A DNA stretch of 64,000 nt, taken from the NCBI GenBank assembly GCA_951394405.1, contig OX596334.1:992001-1056000 (forward strand), read 5' to 3'. Of this stretch, positions 1 to 12,869 are shown one piece after another; positions within the stretch are counted from its first letter, which is position 1; each line of letters begins with the position of its first letter. The stretch comes from Coprinellus micaceus. Its lineage: Eukaryota; Basidiomycota; Agaricomycetes; Agaricales; Psathyrellaceae. The position numbers and the translations under genes were made by a program. Under the pieces are notes generated by a model. It was given only the letters and a program-made list of their open reading frames with translations. It did no database searches and was not told the DNA's origin.

Positions 1-1372
1 CTAGAGTCCACCGTGGAGAAAGAATAGTCGAAACGGGAGGTATCAATAGTTGTGTACGCCAGGAAGGAACTTGAAGGCGAGAGGATTGTAGTTGAGAGTG
101 AAGACCTATCGAATATCGGCCTTCGGCTATCGCCCTGCCTGTGGCTGTGCTTCCTGCTATCATCGCCGAGCAGTTTGCCGATATTTCAAACACCTCTGTC
201 TCTCTTGTCCACCTCTTAGGTACCCTCACTGTACCAGCCCCCATAGGGCTCTGAGCAGCGACGGGTCAGCGGATTCGTTCCCCTCTCACCAACGGGCGCT
301 TCAGAGCATGGGGGACATTCCTGTGACACCCACGCCACCTCAATTACGGCAGCCGACCCTTCACGCCCCCTTCTATCCGTTCAACGCCATTCTGCGTGGC
401 TATCATCCTGCTTCTATCCACAGACCATCGCCTTGGTCATTCTATCTCGGTCCCCCCATCTGAATCTAGTCACCAGACCTACTCATATGAATCCTTCCCT
501 GAGTCACTCCACCCTCACCACCACATCCTTGCTGTTTCGTCTGTCCATACTCGAGTACACTTCCTGAGCGCCAAGACACCGCACTGCCATCCCCTTCTCC
601 CCCACGTCCCCGTGCTCGGGATGTCGCTCGCCGCTCTCCTGTGACCCCCTCATTACTTCCTCCTCGCCGACTGACTTTTCTGCCCAATAGGGACACCCCG
701 TATCAATTTTTACGTCTCTCGTCTTTCCTGTACTTCTTTATCGCCCGCTCACCTACCCTCGAGGCCAAACTGACCGAGAGCCCAGGACCAAGTATCGCGC
801 CGCCAACAGGATGGGGTGGGGGAGCTTGGGGATATTTCGGTTCTGAGAAGGTCAGACGATGTTCGACGAGCGAGAGGAAAATGCCGACCGCAGGTACATG
901 CGTGCGAATTCTCCCTTTCGCTCCCGTGTATCTGCACTTCGTCCAATCAAGTAGCTCGACCCCCTCAATCCTCGCTCGAGGCGTTTCTAGTACTTCTGGT
1001 CCGGGTTCTGGTGTGATTCCACCGACACGCCCGTGAGGGATGGTTGCCGAAGATTAGGACCGAGAATTAGTGTGGAGGACATTAGCAACATGACCGTTAG
1101 CCAAACGACCCGCAAAAACCCGTGCCTGAGTATCCGCTCTCAAGCCGCAAGCAATCCGTCTCTTCTCATGTATAGCCGACGCCCAAGCCCCAACACCCAC
1201 CTATAACGGGCACATGTTCAACCCCACAGCCAACCCTCGCGGTCCACTCCTCTGGAGGGAATTCCGAAATGATTTTGGTGGTGTACGAGGGAACTTCCAT
1301 CGTAGCTGGGAACCAAAACGGGTGTCCGTGATTATTAATTGTAGCAACTCCAACGAAGATAGTAACACTTCC
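1..1372. other. No gene recognised (left edge)
   Basis: Only short overlapping open frames of 60-130 codons occur, on both strands, and none resembles a known family or the ankyrin and kinase sequences elsewhere in the window. The segment lies downstream of the first NACHT-ankyrin gene, so it should hold its 3' untranslated region and terminator. I see no repeat or transposon end here. Confidence 0.5.
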
Positions 1373-4135
1373 TCATTCCTTGGCGCCCACCTGGAGGAGC
1401 ATGTCGATGATGAGGTCCGCGCTCGGTTCCTTCGATTCTCTCGCAACCGAGAGAGGTGTTTGGTGATTGTTATCTACAGGGTACCCTTGAACAAACGTGA
1501 AGATACCCAAGGACACTAGACGCACTTTTTATGCTGGTGTCGGCATTGCATCTCAGCAGGAGCTCGACGTATTCCGCCTGGCCATCTTCACATGCAAGGG
1601 AGAGGGGAGTCTTCCCGTTGGGATCTACAAAGTCACGAGCATCGTCAAGCCAAGCCTTTCACCAAAAGGTGGTCACTCACCACGTAGGTCGGGGTTGGCG
1701 TTGTGCTCCAGCAGGAGACAAGCCAACTCAAACCTGTTTTGAATGATGCAGAAATGAAGGGCTGTTGATGAACCAGCTAGAAGAGATCCTCTTAAATTGT
1801 GGGCTGACAATTGAAGGTAACCGTATTAGGCTCACCATGCAGGTCTGGGTCTGCGCCGCACGCGAGTAACTTGTAAACTACATCGTCATGTCCTGTGCGA
1901 ACAGCCCAAATAAGAGCCACTCCATAGATAGACCAGCAATAACCTGTGGTAAGCGTTGTGAGAGAACGATTAAAGTAGCAGTGCTGGAAGGCCTACAGAA
2001 GCTGAGCTCCTTATCTGCCAAATTTGGTAGATTCGACGAATTAGGATAGAGCATTCCCTGATATACGCGGGGTACTGACCAACAACGTTCGGGTCAGCGC
2101 CCTTATCCAGCATGTGCATTACCATGTCAATCTTTTCGGCGTAGCACGCGGCGTGGAGAGCATATATGCACCAATCTTCGTCGTCGAGCCCTACACCAAA
2201 TTGCCGTAAGAATTAACGCTGAGCATCGGACTATCAGGACGCACATTGGAATTTGGCATTCAGATCAATATTCGCATCGACTAAAGCCCTGACAACTTTC
2301 CATTCCCCCATCCTACAGGCTACTTCGAGTCCGGACTCAAGGGCCCAGGGTATCCTCTTAAATACCGGTTTCTCCAAGAGACGCATAATATGATCGCCTT
2401 CTCCACCGAATGGGTCCGTATTGTCGTCGACCGAATTGACAAACTTGACGAGGTGTTCCATGGCAAAGTGTCGGGAGTATTCGTAGCATTGAGAGGGGGA
2501 GGAACCCTGCGCCAATGCGATGCACCTATATGCGAGGCGCCGATGGAACTCTGGAGCGGTGAAGAAAGGTCCTGCCCGTTCTTCTGAGGTGAGGAAGTCG
2601 CGGAGTGACGTGTGCCAGAAGGTAACTGGGGATCGGTCGTCGCCCGGGAACTGTATTATAGAATCCAGGTTGACAAGGATGGTGACGATGTCGACCGTCC
2701 GTACCTCCAACAGCTCCGCGATTTGAGCTATGGATATTGCTTCTCGCGCTAGTGCTATAGTACCGATAATGTCGAGGAAATGGGGGAGGCGTCGTAGCGG
2801 CTGCAACAGGCTCATATAAAGCCCGTCAAAATCAGGGGATGCGCTGAGGATGGGAGTGAGCCGGTCCATCGGGGCAAGTCCGTTACGAATTGGCGGCTTG
2901 AAAATCTCGTTGAGGATGGTCGACATGAAGATATACGACCCGCCGATATGCTTGACGAGCCTTTGCTTGTTCTCCGAGCTCAACCAATTGTCATCGTACA
3001 CCATCGCATTGTTCTGCTTCTCCCTCGCTAGCGACGCGTCGAGGGCAGCCTCTATATCTGCATCGGATGTGTGGCTGACGAGGTCGAGGAGGCGAACTTG
3101 AAGAGACGCGTGAAGCTCCTGATGGAGATGGTCTTCGACCCGACTAGCAATAACGAATCGTAATGGGGTAGATCGATCCTTGTCAAAGTAGTTGATCATG
3201 TGCTTGATGAAGAATGAGACTTCCTGGCGATCTTCGCATTCGTCGACGCCGTCGAGGACGATGGTCAGGGGACCATTTTTGAGAGAGGCAGCGACGGCCT
3301 TGATCGGCTGGCAGACGAGGCGTTCAAACTGGTTACTGAGCGAGGTAGTCGTCGGGGAGAGTAGTCTAGGGTCCCTCCGGATGGCGTCCTGAATGATGCT
3401 TGCCGTGGCGGGAATTGCATGTGCAAGTTGACAGGCGAGGGTGGTAACAAATCTTGTCAACCTGCTCCTATCTCCCGAGCTCCGAAAGAAGAAGAAGCTC
3501 GCAGCCAAACGACCTTCCCCGGCCAGCTGCTCGGCTATTGCTTGAGAGATCGCCGACTTTCCGCAGCCCGCGTAGGCGTAAATCCAAAGGATGTGAGGAT
3601 CGCTCTCGCTTAACTCTATGGTGGCCCAGGTGAATATCATTGAGATGACCTTTTCCCTTGTTCCGGGGAGGCATCTCGAGTGTGGCGGTGAGACTTTGAG
3701 ATTCCGTGTGTGCGAGGCGTCAAGGATGGGGTTGAGAGCGGATAGGAAGTTGTGGCTGAGCAGGGGTTGTTGGATTGAGCGTTGAAGAATGCTCCTGTCA
3801 AGCACAACGGGCTGGAAACGATGAGTGGAATTATGACTTGTTTGGGCTATGAAGCCTGGGGGGTGGATGATGATCGATCATGGTAAGATAGTGATGACTA
3901 GGGGGTAAGACACCCGCCACGTACCATAGTTCCCGCCAAAACTCGTGTTCTGGGCTTGCCCGATGTAGTGAACCGGGGCATGGTAGTAATGGTTGTCTGT
4001 CGAGACATAAGGCTGGAGCTGAATTTGCTGAGTTTGGGACGTACGCATAATATTTGGTCGATCTGACGGTAAATGGTGAGGGTTGACGGATTCTTCGACC
4101 GAGAACTCTTCATCAACGTCCATGGGGTCGTCCAT
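1373..4135 (-). CDS. NLR1: NACHT-ankyrin NLR-like protein, 7 exons
   Basis: Predicted cytosolic NLR-type STAND NTPase of 775 aa. Exons: 4135-3925, 3846-2245, 2190-2080, 1943-1836, 1776-1681, 1624-1526, 1473-1373. All junctions are GT-AG and the frame stays open to TGA. The N-terminal exon carries an acidic start (MDDPMDVDEEF) and the motif HYYHAPVHYIGQAQN. Next come the fungal pre-NACHT block (PILDASHTRNLKVSPP...CLPGTRE), the P-loop GCGKS at about residues 164-168 and Walker B LDGVDEC at about 268-274. The C-terminus is ankyrin repeats ending in NADTSIK and a capping exon. The intron between NACHT and the first ankyrin unit of NLR2 and NLR3 is absent here. In fungi such proteins are implicated in non-self recognition and incompatibility; the ligand is unknown. 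An upstream in-frame ATG at 4225 is possible. The 3846 acceptor was chosen because the stronger-looking one at 3811 breaks the frame. Confidence 0.85.
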
Positions 4136-4225
4136 GGTGGTCCTATCCACGGGGTTCGGGCTAAGGGGAGGAGTGGTTGACAGGTAAGGCCTCGAGGACG
4201 CAGCGACGATGGAATACAACAGCAA

Positions 4226-5271
4226 AGCAAACGTAAGTTGACAGCCAATGAACCACGTGTCTAAGCACCGCCTTCCCGCGCAAGCCTTCCCGAGGCAGCT
4301 GGAATTAAGCGCCCATCACCGCCCATAGTTGACCGCCGATGGAACTTGGCTTCCTGATCCTGCTTGGGCCCGCCACCCCTCGCACCATGGACATAACTAC
4401 GCCAAGCGAACATGGAAGGAGAAATATTAAAATAGGTATTACGAATAAACTGTGGGTGGAGAACGTAGGGAGTCAGGGAAGTGCAGGAGACAAAAAGATG
4501 GTATGGATCTCCTTGGCTGCTGGAGCCTGACGTAAGTACGACGTTCAGAGAGTCATCGGGCAACTATCACGCATAATAGCAGTCCGAATACGTATCCAGA
4601 ATAGAAGTCGGAACGAGAACCAGTATGGTGAGCTTTGTATTCCTTGAATGAAGGCGACCAAGGAAACAATCAAACAATCAAACAGCACAGAGCGCAGTCC
4701 GGGGGAGAAAGGGACAGGTGCGGACCCGGATTGTGTCGGCGAGGCCCGGGCACAGGTACGGCGCATGGAGAAACACAGGAGGTCGGGAAAAGGAGAAATA
4801 CTGCAGCTTTCAACCGATAATCCGGGGACAGCAAACCTCCCTTCGCTGACGCGCCTCGGCTCGGTATACCTGCTAAGTTTTCGTCACCCTCAGGTCTCAA
4901 AAGACGAACGCAACCCACTCTTCCGACGACCTCGATATGACACATCCCCGGTGGCCATACAGAGGTTGCTCACGATGCGGTTGGTGATGGGGTAGGGATG
5001 ACGGGAATGTTCCTCCTACTACCTACTGCGCCATCCATTCCCCAAATGTTTGTTCCTCCAAGCTCGACTGTCCTACCATCCACGCGTCATCCCTCTCCGC
5101 TTCTCTCTCATCCTGTCTCCCTTGAATATCTCATCACCGAAATGAGGCCGAGGAGAGACCCACAGCCGCCTAAATGCTGGCATTGCATTAAGATGGGTAT
5201 GCAGGCGCCGCATAGGCCGCCGTGAGCTTGACATCACGGGTGCCATGCACATGTAGGTGAACGGATCAGCC
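4226..5271. other. Intergenic between NLR2 3' end and NLR1 5' end
   Basis: About 1 kb between two minus-strand NLR genes. It should hold the promoter and 5' leader of NLR1 and the terminator of NLR2. Several short frames exist, for example 4261-4563 on the minus strand, but none has family resemblance or paired splice signals. A lone CACGTG is present at about 4255, roughly 120 bases upstream of the NLR1 start, in a position comparable to the E-boxes of the kinase genes. Confidence 0.45.
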
Positions 5272-8200
5272 TCATTCCACAATGTTCTGCCTATAGAACA
5301 TCTGCACAATAGTCGACTCTTCGCCCATCTCCTCCCGCCCAACATCAAGGGCGGTTCTGCCGTCGCTGTCTACGGCGTAGTTGAGTAAGTGTCAGTGTCG
5401 TAGCTCGTGAGGGTCAACGCACTTCGTATGTTGGGGTCAATCTTGAGTCGGAGTAGACACTCTGCAACCTCAACATGCCCGTAGTAGCACGCGTCGTGAA
5501 GGGGAGTGCTTCCATGTTTGTCTTCTATACTGTTAGCCGAGTCGCCAACGTGTTAAGAAGGTTGGACACACTTATCACACTAGGGTTGCCGTCGAGTTTC
5601 GAGAGACAGTCTTTAACCAATTGGACATCCCCACGCCGGCACGCATGATGGAGGGGGGTGTCCCCTAGCAGATCTAGAGCTTTCATGAGAATAACCCCTG
5701 GAAATGGAGAGACAGTCCGACTTCTAGCGCATGGGTCGGCGTTGGATTGAAGGAGGCATTTTACGACGTTGGCATGCCCGCCCGTGCACGCATCGTGCAG
5801 GGCGGTGTTCCCTCGTTCATCTGGAGGCAGGGGTCAGCGATTGGGCGAGGTAGATGGATTCAACTCACTCTGTGCTTCCAGGAGGGCGTTAAAGTCGAGG
5901 AGGTACTCGGCTGTCTTGACATGGCCTCGGGAACACGCATTGTGAAGGGGAGTGTCGCCATATTCATCTACAACAGCGCGACCAATTTTTGTCTCGGCTA
6001 CTTCGTGGAATCTTTCTCTTCTCACCTGTTATGTTGGGGTTTGCACTGTACTCCAGGAATTTCAGAACCAAAACATCGTCGCCCATTAAGCAGGCTGTAT
6101 GAAGGGCCGAACTATCGTCGTCGCCTCCTGTAAACAGAGTCTTTGAGGTTCCAAGCGAGGGCCATAAATCTTGAACGTACCTCTCAAACTGGGGTCCGCT
6201 CCCTGCTTGAGGAGCAAGTTTATTGTCCCGAGTGAGTCACGTAAACATGCAGCTCGGATGGCAGTGCCATATATGCCACCTAGGTCGAACAAATGGATAT
6301 CGGTGACGGAGTTGGCTTACTCGGAATCAAACAGCTTCACCTCGTAGGTTCGGATCGGCGCCGCATTCGAGTAGTTGCTTGACAAGATCGGCATCTCCTC
6401 GATCTGCAGCGAAAATCAGAGGTAACGAATAGCGACCCCATATCCCAGCTGTGTAACGAAAGTCGACTGAGTGCCCAGTCTAGGACTACTAACAGAGAGG
6501 AACACTGACGATTTTTCACCGCTGGGGCTGGGGATAAAAGGAGAGTATGCTAGGATAATATCGTCTTGTGAGGGAGCGCGTTTTGCGTACCTGGAATGTT
6601 AGGGTTCGCCCCGTTCTTTAACAACGAAGTGACCGCGTCCATCCCTTCGTAATGGCATGCCGCATGGAGTGGGGCGACGATGCCATTTTCTGTGCCTACA
6701 CCATACCAGCGACAGCTATCAGCTTTAGTTAAAATATTCAAACTACGGCCTCACCATGAAAATGAGCATTCACTTCGACACCTGCATCCCCAAGGGCACG
6801 GACAAGGTTCCAGTCCTGAGAACGGCTTGCAACTTCGAGTGCAGATCGGCAAGCCGGCCCACCTATAGGTATGTTAGAAAGAGATGTTTGAGCTTGACGA
6901 TGATGGAATGGTCTACTTACGCCACTCGAATAGAGGCTGATTCAAATGCGAAGCGATCCGACCCAAGGTTTTATGGGCGTGCTCGGGTTCGTCTAATCCT
7001 TCCACAAAGGCCACCAGGTGGTTCATAGCAAAGCGTTGGGAATATTCGTATGCGGCAGACTGAACCGACCGAGCGGCGAGCAATGAAACACACCCAATCG
7101 CCAAGGCTTGGTGGGTGGTGAAAAACGACCCCCCGCTGATTGGTGAACGCAGAAAGTCTCCGAGGGAAGTGTGCCAGAATGCGATCGGGGTCCGGTCATC
7201 GTCGGGAACATGCATAACTGCATGCAACCTGACGAGTACGTGAACGATGTTCATTGGGCGGGTTTCCAGAAGCTCGGCGAGCTCAGATATGGAGAAGGCT
7301 CGGTAGCCTCGGGCAAGCATGCTGATGATGTCGAAAAAGTAGGGAAGATGCTGACAGCCTGCCAGAATTTCCTTGTACAGTCCGTCGAAGTCCAGCCTTG
7401 TCCGGAGGAGGAGAGGAAGGCGTTCCGTCGGGGTGAGTCCATCTTGGTCAGTTCGGTCGAAGAGGGCCCTGAGGATGGTGGTCATGACGATAAAGGAGCC
7501 TCCAATGTGTCGGACCAGCCTCTGTTTGTCATCTGAGTCTGGCCAGGTTTCGTCAGATTCCAGAACCCGACTATGCTTCTCCTTCGCGAATGAGACGTCG
7601 AGGGCCGCCGAGATATCCTCATCGGATGTGTGCTGAACGAGGTTGAGCAAGGTGACTTGGGCTGACGAGTGAAGCTCGCGGCGTATGTGCTCCCCAACTC
7701 GGCTCGTGATGAGGAATCGCAGTGGAATCAGCGGGTGCTGGTCGAAAAATGTGATCATATCTTCGATGAATGTGGCAACCTCCTCGTAGTCCTCACACTC
7801 ATCCAGGCCATCGAGAACGATTATGAAGGGCGGTTTGTGAGCTGCATCGGGAGACAGGTCCCAATGCAAGGAGAGTGTAGGTCGATAAACCAAGGACTCG
7901 AATTGGCTACTCAGCGAGGTGGTGCCGATGCTGAGGAGACCGGGGTTCCCTCTAACCGCCGCTTCAATGATCGGTACTGCTGCTGGTAATGCAGCAGCGA
8001 TCTGGCTGACGATGGTGCCAGCGAAACGTGCAACCCTGCTCCTATCTTGCGAACCTCGAAAGAAAAAGAAACTTGCTGCCAAACAGTTATGCTCAGCGAA
8101 GCGTTTTGCGACCTCCTGTGCAATTGCAGATTTGCCACATCCTGCGTATCCGTAGATCCACATAATATGTGGGCTGGTAGGACTGAGGCTGCGACCTGCC

Positions 8201-8612
8201 CAGGAGAGAACCATCTCGATGACGACTTTCCTGGTCCCTGGGAAGCATCTAGAATTGGGCGGCGAGAACTTGAGATTCCGGGTATGTGAGGCGTCAAGAA
8301 TGGGGTTCAAAAGTGAGAAGAGGTCTAATGACATGTGGTCAGCTAGAGATTACTGTCATGTAGACCATACTTGCCAACTGGTGGTATGGGGAATGGGCGG
8401 GGCAAGAGGTCATCACTAGTCACTTCAGCCGAGAGAGTTGGTGGCACGCTCTGGTTCTTTTGCTGTATGGAGCCTGAGTAAGGAACAAATCAGGTGAGTC
8501 TTATAAGGAGGGTGACGGGCGGGCAGGGTAACCCGACACTCACCGTGGTTCACCCCAAGGTTAGCGTTAAGTGACTGCCCTATGTGATTTACTGGCGCAT
8601 TATAAATGTTAT
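5272..8612 (-). CDS. NLR2: NACHT-ankyrin NLR-like protein, at least 12 exons
   Basis: Second NLR-type STAND NTPase. Exons I could fix: 8612-8544, 8342-6921, 6862-6755, 6695-6591, 6448-6341, 6279-6181, 6127-6026, 5967-5869, 5820-5722, 5673-5572, 5524-5423, 5369-5272. Frame is continuous to TGA. The first listed exon encodes NIYNAPVNHIGQSLNANLG, matching the N-terminal motif of NLR1 and NLR3; the true start lies further upstream and is not resolved. The NACHT exon has PILDASHTRNLKFSPP, P-loop YGYAGCGKSAIAQ and Walker B IIVLDGLDECED. About ten ankyrin units follow, nearly one per exon (98-108 bases each), all in phase 1. The donor GTCGGA at 5721 is unusual but gives an exact 99-base exon. The ankyrin array is the longest of the three NLRs. 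Role (self/non-self or microbe sensing) is inferred from the family. Confidence 0.85.
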
Positions 8613-9458
8613 CTGCGGCGAGGAGAGTCCAATTTGAAAGCCAGCGTCAGCACCCTCTTTAACAGAACTTCGAACTTCCCATACGTACATGTCACGCCAG
8701 TACCATCCCCGGGCGCTTGGTAGCTGGAGGCATCCGACTCCGTTTCACACATCGTCGCATGCTCCATGTCCAAGCAGCATCGGGGTGCGAACGGGTGTCA
8801 ATGGGGTAGCGGATGATAATGGGACGGCGTCAAGAGAGAGCCGCAGCAGCATTTGCACTGGCATCGGCCACTCTATACCCACGGGACCATGTCACGTCAC
8901 ACAGCTATCTGATCACGGCGCGGGCCCAGAGTAAAATAAGCGCCCGCTCTTGGACAGCCCCAACGAGATGAAACTGGGGCAATTAAGATACCTTGGGTCT
9001 TCGATACGAGATCGCAACTGGAGATGGATGTAGTGGTCATTGAATGGCTCACCGTGGCGCTGCGTCGCCCTTTGAACGAATTGCCCGTGTCTACTATCAC
9101 GCCGTACACAGCTTATTGGAGATGATATTAAACCTACTCCCAATTACCTCAAACCTCACAGCCTTTTTGTTCGGCATCGGTCCTTCTATGGCAAACCCCA
9201 TTCGCGAACGCCGGCCCCGATGCTTGGGTAACGCACTCCTGTGCGGATGATCCCCTGGCTGTGCGAACACGCTTTATCCCCTCTGCAATCACCACCCATC
9301 TCACCCACCAACACCCCTTTGCTCAGTGTCCGCTGCTGCGCACGCCATTCCACCAGCAGTGTACATACCTATTCGTGTGTTGCGTCTCTCCCTCATTGCC
9401 CTCAGGGTCCCCGATCACCAGTCGATCACTCGCGTTCCCTTCGCATAATACGGAGGAT
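8613..9458. other. NLR2 5' region, no further gene resolved
   Basis: Divergent spacer between NLR2 (minus) and the small gene at 9459 (plus). It must contain the start exon of NLR2, because an in-frame TGA lies just upstream of the 8612 acceptor, but no ATG exon could be chosen with confidence. Other short frames here are unsupported. Confidence 0.4.
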
Positions 9459-10061
9459 ATGGAGAGCACTGCTGGCTCGCAGAATCCTTCGTGAGTGTCA
9501 CAAGAGTTGGGGGTGCCGGGTCTCCTGACTTTCAATCGGGCACTTCGTCGCTTGACATTCACGGACTGACTTGTTTTTTCCTGGATTGAAACGTCTAGGC
9601 CGGAGACTCCAACCATGGCGATGATCGACCCACAGCCCTGCGCTCTGTCTCCGTTAACACTTACCCTACCTAATCTTCCCGGGTCAAGTGAGGAGGCAGA
9701 AGACCACCCTCCGTCTTCTTCTGCAACAGGGGATCCTCCCTTTTCCTTCGAAGACATTGCGGTCACGATCGCCACGTACCAAGTGGCTCTCCTCAACTAT
9801 GAAGCCTCGACCCTCGGAGGCCATAGAAAAACAAACGGGAGAGCCCTGGACAGAGCGGTGAGGACCCTGGAGGAAATATTTGATAGTTATGAAAGGCTAC
9901 CTGAACTTTCTCGCCAATTGGTTGCCTTGTTCTTGAAGGGCCTTGCGTCGGAGAGTGAGTCAACTGTCCGTCTTTGAGAATGATAGCTCATCCTCAGACG
10001 TCGGGTTACAGAGACAAAGCGGGAGAGGGAAGCAGCACAATCTACCCAACCCCCCGAGTAA
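9459..10061 (+). CDS. Small protein of unknown function, 3 exons
   Basis: Model of 145 aa: exons 9459-9490, 9599-9954 and 10012-10061. GT-AG splice sites preserve the frame from ATG (MESTAGSQNP) to TAA. The middle exon has a Pro/Ser-rich stretch and then an amphipathic region (ITTYQ-like segment followed by RALDRAVRTLEEIFDSYERL) that could form helices. The end is basic and acidic (KTKREREAAQ). No domain is recognised. It lies between an NLR and a kinase relic on the opposite strand to the NLRs. The third exon could use another acceptor at about 9996, which changes only the C-terminus. It could also be a chance reading frame: the support is codon-like composition and coherent splice sites only. 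Confidence 0.4.
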
Positions 10062-12489
10062 CTCGCTGAACTCCAGCCTGCAGAGTCCAAGAAGGTGTCA
10101 GTAGGGTAGCTCAGCAGGTAGCAATACATGTGCCACGTTAATTGGAGGGCGCAGGCGGGGTGGAACCGATAACACGAGTGGCAGGAAACACGGCGCACAG
10201 CCCGGGCAAATTGATTGTGGAGAAAGGTAGAGACGACAAACACAAACCAGCAATGTGCAGGATAGTCGTTACTATTGTGAACGGGGCCAACGCTGGCGCT
10301 GGGGAACGCTGGCGTAGAAACCCAAGGAGGAGCTTTCTCCACTGCGGCAATTGGAAAAGTCTGCGCATATCTTCAGTTCCCATCTCCTCTCTGCGTCAAT
10401 CGGGTAATTAAAGCAGCTGCTACTCGCTACACCTGGGGTGAGGCCTTGGACCGGGGTGGTTATTAGGTTCCACCCGACATGGACGAGATATCTGTGTCTA
10501 GATGAAAATCCCGCGTTCATCCATATGCATTGATCCGAGGAAGCCAACCCTGGAGTAGCGCCGTCAGTATGATGGACGGAGATAAAGGGACGAGACGAAA
10601 CAGGCTGGGTGGCATAGATAGGGGGAGGATGGGGCGAGTTACGAACGATAGGGAATTGAAAAGGGCTGCGAAAGAAGGCGACAGATGCGACGAGATAAAG
10701 TGGAAGCAAGAACAATGAAGAACTTCGCCAAAATGAGACATAGAGCGAGAGAAACGTACCTTCAGCAACCTTAGGTCATGCTCTAAAGCCCAATGCTTCT
10801 GCTACCCTACAGTCTATGGATATGAAGTTCCGCCTATCGATATCTCATTGTTGGCGCGTTTCTCTTCACCTTGATTCTTGGTTCCGAGGCCAGAGACTGG
10901 GCGGTGGGTCAAGATGAACCGAAGAATGTGTCCATTCGGCGTAGGATCACAGTCTTGTTGGGCTTGTGGTGCATGTGGCCAAACAGGGTCCAATGGCGGG
11001 TGTCGAATAGCAGAAGATTTTCACAAAAGACTGTCCAGTGCTGCCACATAGCGCTCTGTGTCGGCCTATCTTTAACGGGGGTGCTCACATTTCTTCCAGG
11101 TCGAACGGAGGGCCTTCCTTAGGAATTGCCAGTTACCGAAACCTGGGACACCAAGGTCCGTTGGCTCGACATGAGCTTAGGACGCCGTCGACTTCTCATC
11201 AACTCAAACGAGCGCTGGGGTCGAAAGGTAAAGTGTACCGCAGTGGCAAGAAGGGAGGGTGGTGAGTGAAGATGAGCCGGTCACGATAGTCGATCGCGAG
11301 AGGATAGGCTTGGAAGGGAGAAGGAGCAACGCAAGAAGAAGACGCAACCGTGGCTGACCCACAAAGAGGCACAGCCCCAATTGGGGATCAGACGCCCGGC
11401 ACCAGCGCTTTGCTGCCAATTCAATGCAGCCTTTTTCCGCCTGTTCCACCACTACCACCGTTCGCGTCGCACGCGCGTAGCCTCACTGATATCTCATCTC
11501 CTCATACCCCGTCAGATGAGCCTCTACAACGTGGACACGATACAGCTCAGCCAGGGCCGCAAACATTCATCCGCAGAGGTTGAAGGACCCTTGAACGACA
11601 CCTCGAATGGCGAGGCGTGTCCTGCCTGCCTGTGTCTGAACTAGACGTCAGGCCCTCTGCATGTTCTCCCCCGCCGCGTCACCGGCCGCACCTCCCACGC
11701 ACTGAGCTCTCGTTTATTGCCCAAAGCACTGGGAACAAGGTTCCGACGATACGGGCCTGCTGCTGTGATGGCTTGGAGGACAAGGAGAGAGGGAGCGTCC
11801 CTGTCGTTAGTGAGTCCGCAGTTCTTTTGCTAGTGGGTATCATACCCACCCCTCCCCTCCCGAACAAAGCTTTTTTCCTTCCGTATGACCCTTCGTTCCG
11901 TGGAAAGGTTGCACGGGTGTAGAGCAACCGCGTCCTTTCTTTGTTCCATCTCCCCATTGTACCGCTGTCTTGACAGATTATTCTCCCCTGCAGGACATTC
12001 AAACCACGTTCGCTGCGAACACCTCGCAAGGACGACGAAGAATACCACAGCCTCAAAGCTGTCGCGAGGTCCCCTTAAACAACCGGGTGACTGTAGTTCT
12101 CTCTGCCATCCCCTTTCCCTCCTGTGGCGGGGTTAGGGGGGTTGGCCTGCCACCAGAGACACTGTACTCAGACGATCCTACCAAGGGGTTTGTCCCTTCT
12201 ATGTCGTTAAAGGGCAGGATATAGGAGACAGTGAGACTTCGGAAATGGAAGGGAATATATTTCGGTTATTGCAAGCATAGCGGCCCATCGTCCAACGTAG
12301 GAGCTCGGGTACCAGTACGCTATCCGCCTTCGATAGGCGCCTATCCGTTTCTCTACCATCGCTGCGCATGGAATCGGGAAGGTCGCACCCGACCGACCAC
12401 CCAATGAACCGTGGTGAGCATCACCAACCACCTCTCCGTCGTCAATCCCGCTCATTTGTTAGTGAAGGAACGGTAAGCCAAAAGACCAT
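10062..12489. other. Long gene-poor stretch
   Basis: About 2.4 kb with many short overlapping frames on both strands and no family resemblance, no long terminal or inverted repeat and no RNA gene that I can recognise. It separates the NLR pair from the kinase array. Confidence 0.4.
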
Positions 12490-12775
12490 AGTCCATATTT
12501 GTTGGTGTTGGCACTGCCGACGTCAGACCCACGAGAGCAAGATCGATGGGCCGAGCTCCTTGCTCGAAACGCGACTTCCGTCCGGCTTGTGCATGAGGAA
12601 CATGTACAGCAGGACAAAGAAGAACGATTCGAGATCGTCCAGGTGATCGTGAGGAGGGATTGGACCTTGAGGGGCGAAGCTACTCAAGACGGAGAGCGCG
12701 TATTTACCACATCGCAGTTTTCGATGACCTTTGGGCGAGCCTCCGTCGCTCTGAAGTGAAGGCTACCGGGTAGCG
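12490..12775 (-). pseudogene. FunK1 kinase C-lobe relic (K4-like)
   Basis: On the minus strand the sequence reads AFTSERRRL / FRATEARPKVIENCDVV and then a degraded copy of the K4 exon-4 start, with the same order of blocks as K4 at 24160-24520. Nucleotide similarity to K4 is high over about 280 bases (for example the shared segments around CACGATCACCTGGACGA and TATTTGTTGGTGTTGG). The intron 3 acceptor and the first codons of exon 4 are deleted, so no reading frame survives. The N-terminal domain, ATP-lysine and catalytic loop are missing. This is a truncated duplicate, antisense to the neighbouring K1 and 160 bases upstream of its start codon. Confidence 0.75.
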
Positions 12776-12820
12776 GCACATAAGTAGGACCAGGTGGCCA
12801 ATCCGGAAGCATCAGGTGCC

Positions 12821-12869
12821 GTCACGTGCAGATACTCAAAAGGGATTGGAGGCGTGCGATTGTATAAAG
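12821..12869 (+). promoter_or_regulatory. K1 promoter: E-box and TATA box
   Basis: GTCACGTGCAG places the palindrome CACGTG at 12823-12828, 109 bases before the K1 ATG. TATAAA follows at 12863-12868, about 69 bases before the ATG. The same pair with similar spacing precedes K2 and K3, which argues for a shared promoter. CACGTG is the classical target of bHLH factors; which factor acts here is unknown. Confidence 0.65.

Noticed and set aside
10272..10715. 147-codon minus-strand frame as a secreted or membrane protein
   Set aside because: The hydrophobic start is not followed by any conserved pattern, and overlapping frames on both strands are equally open.
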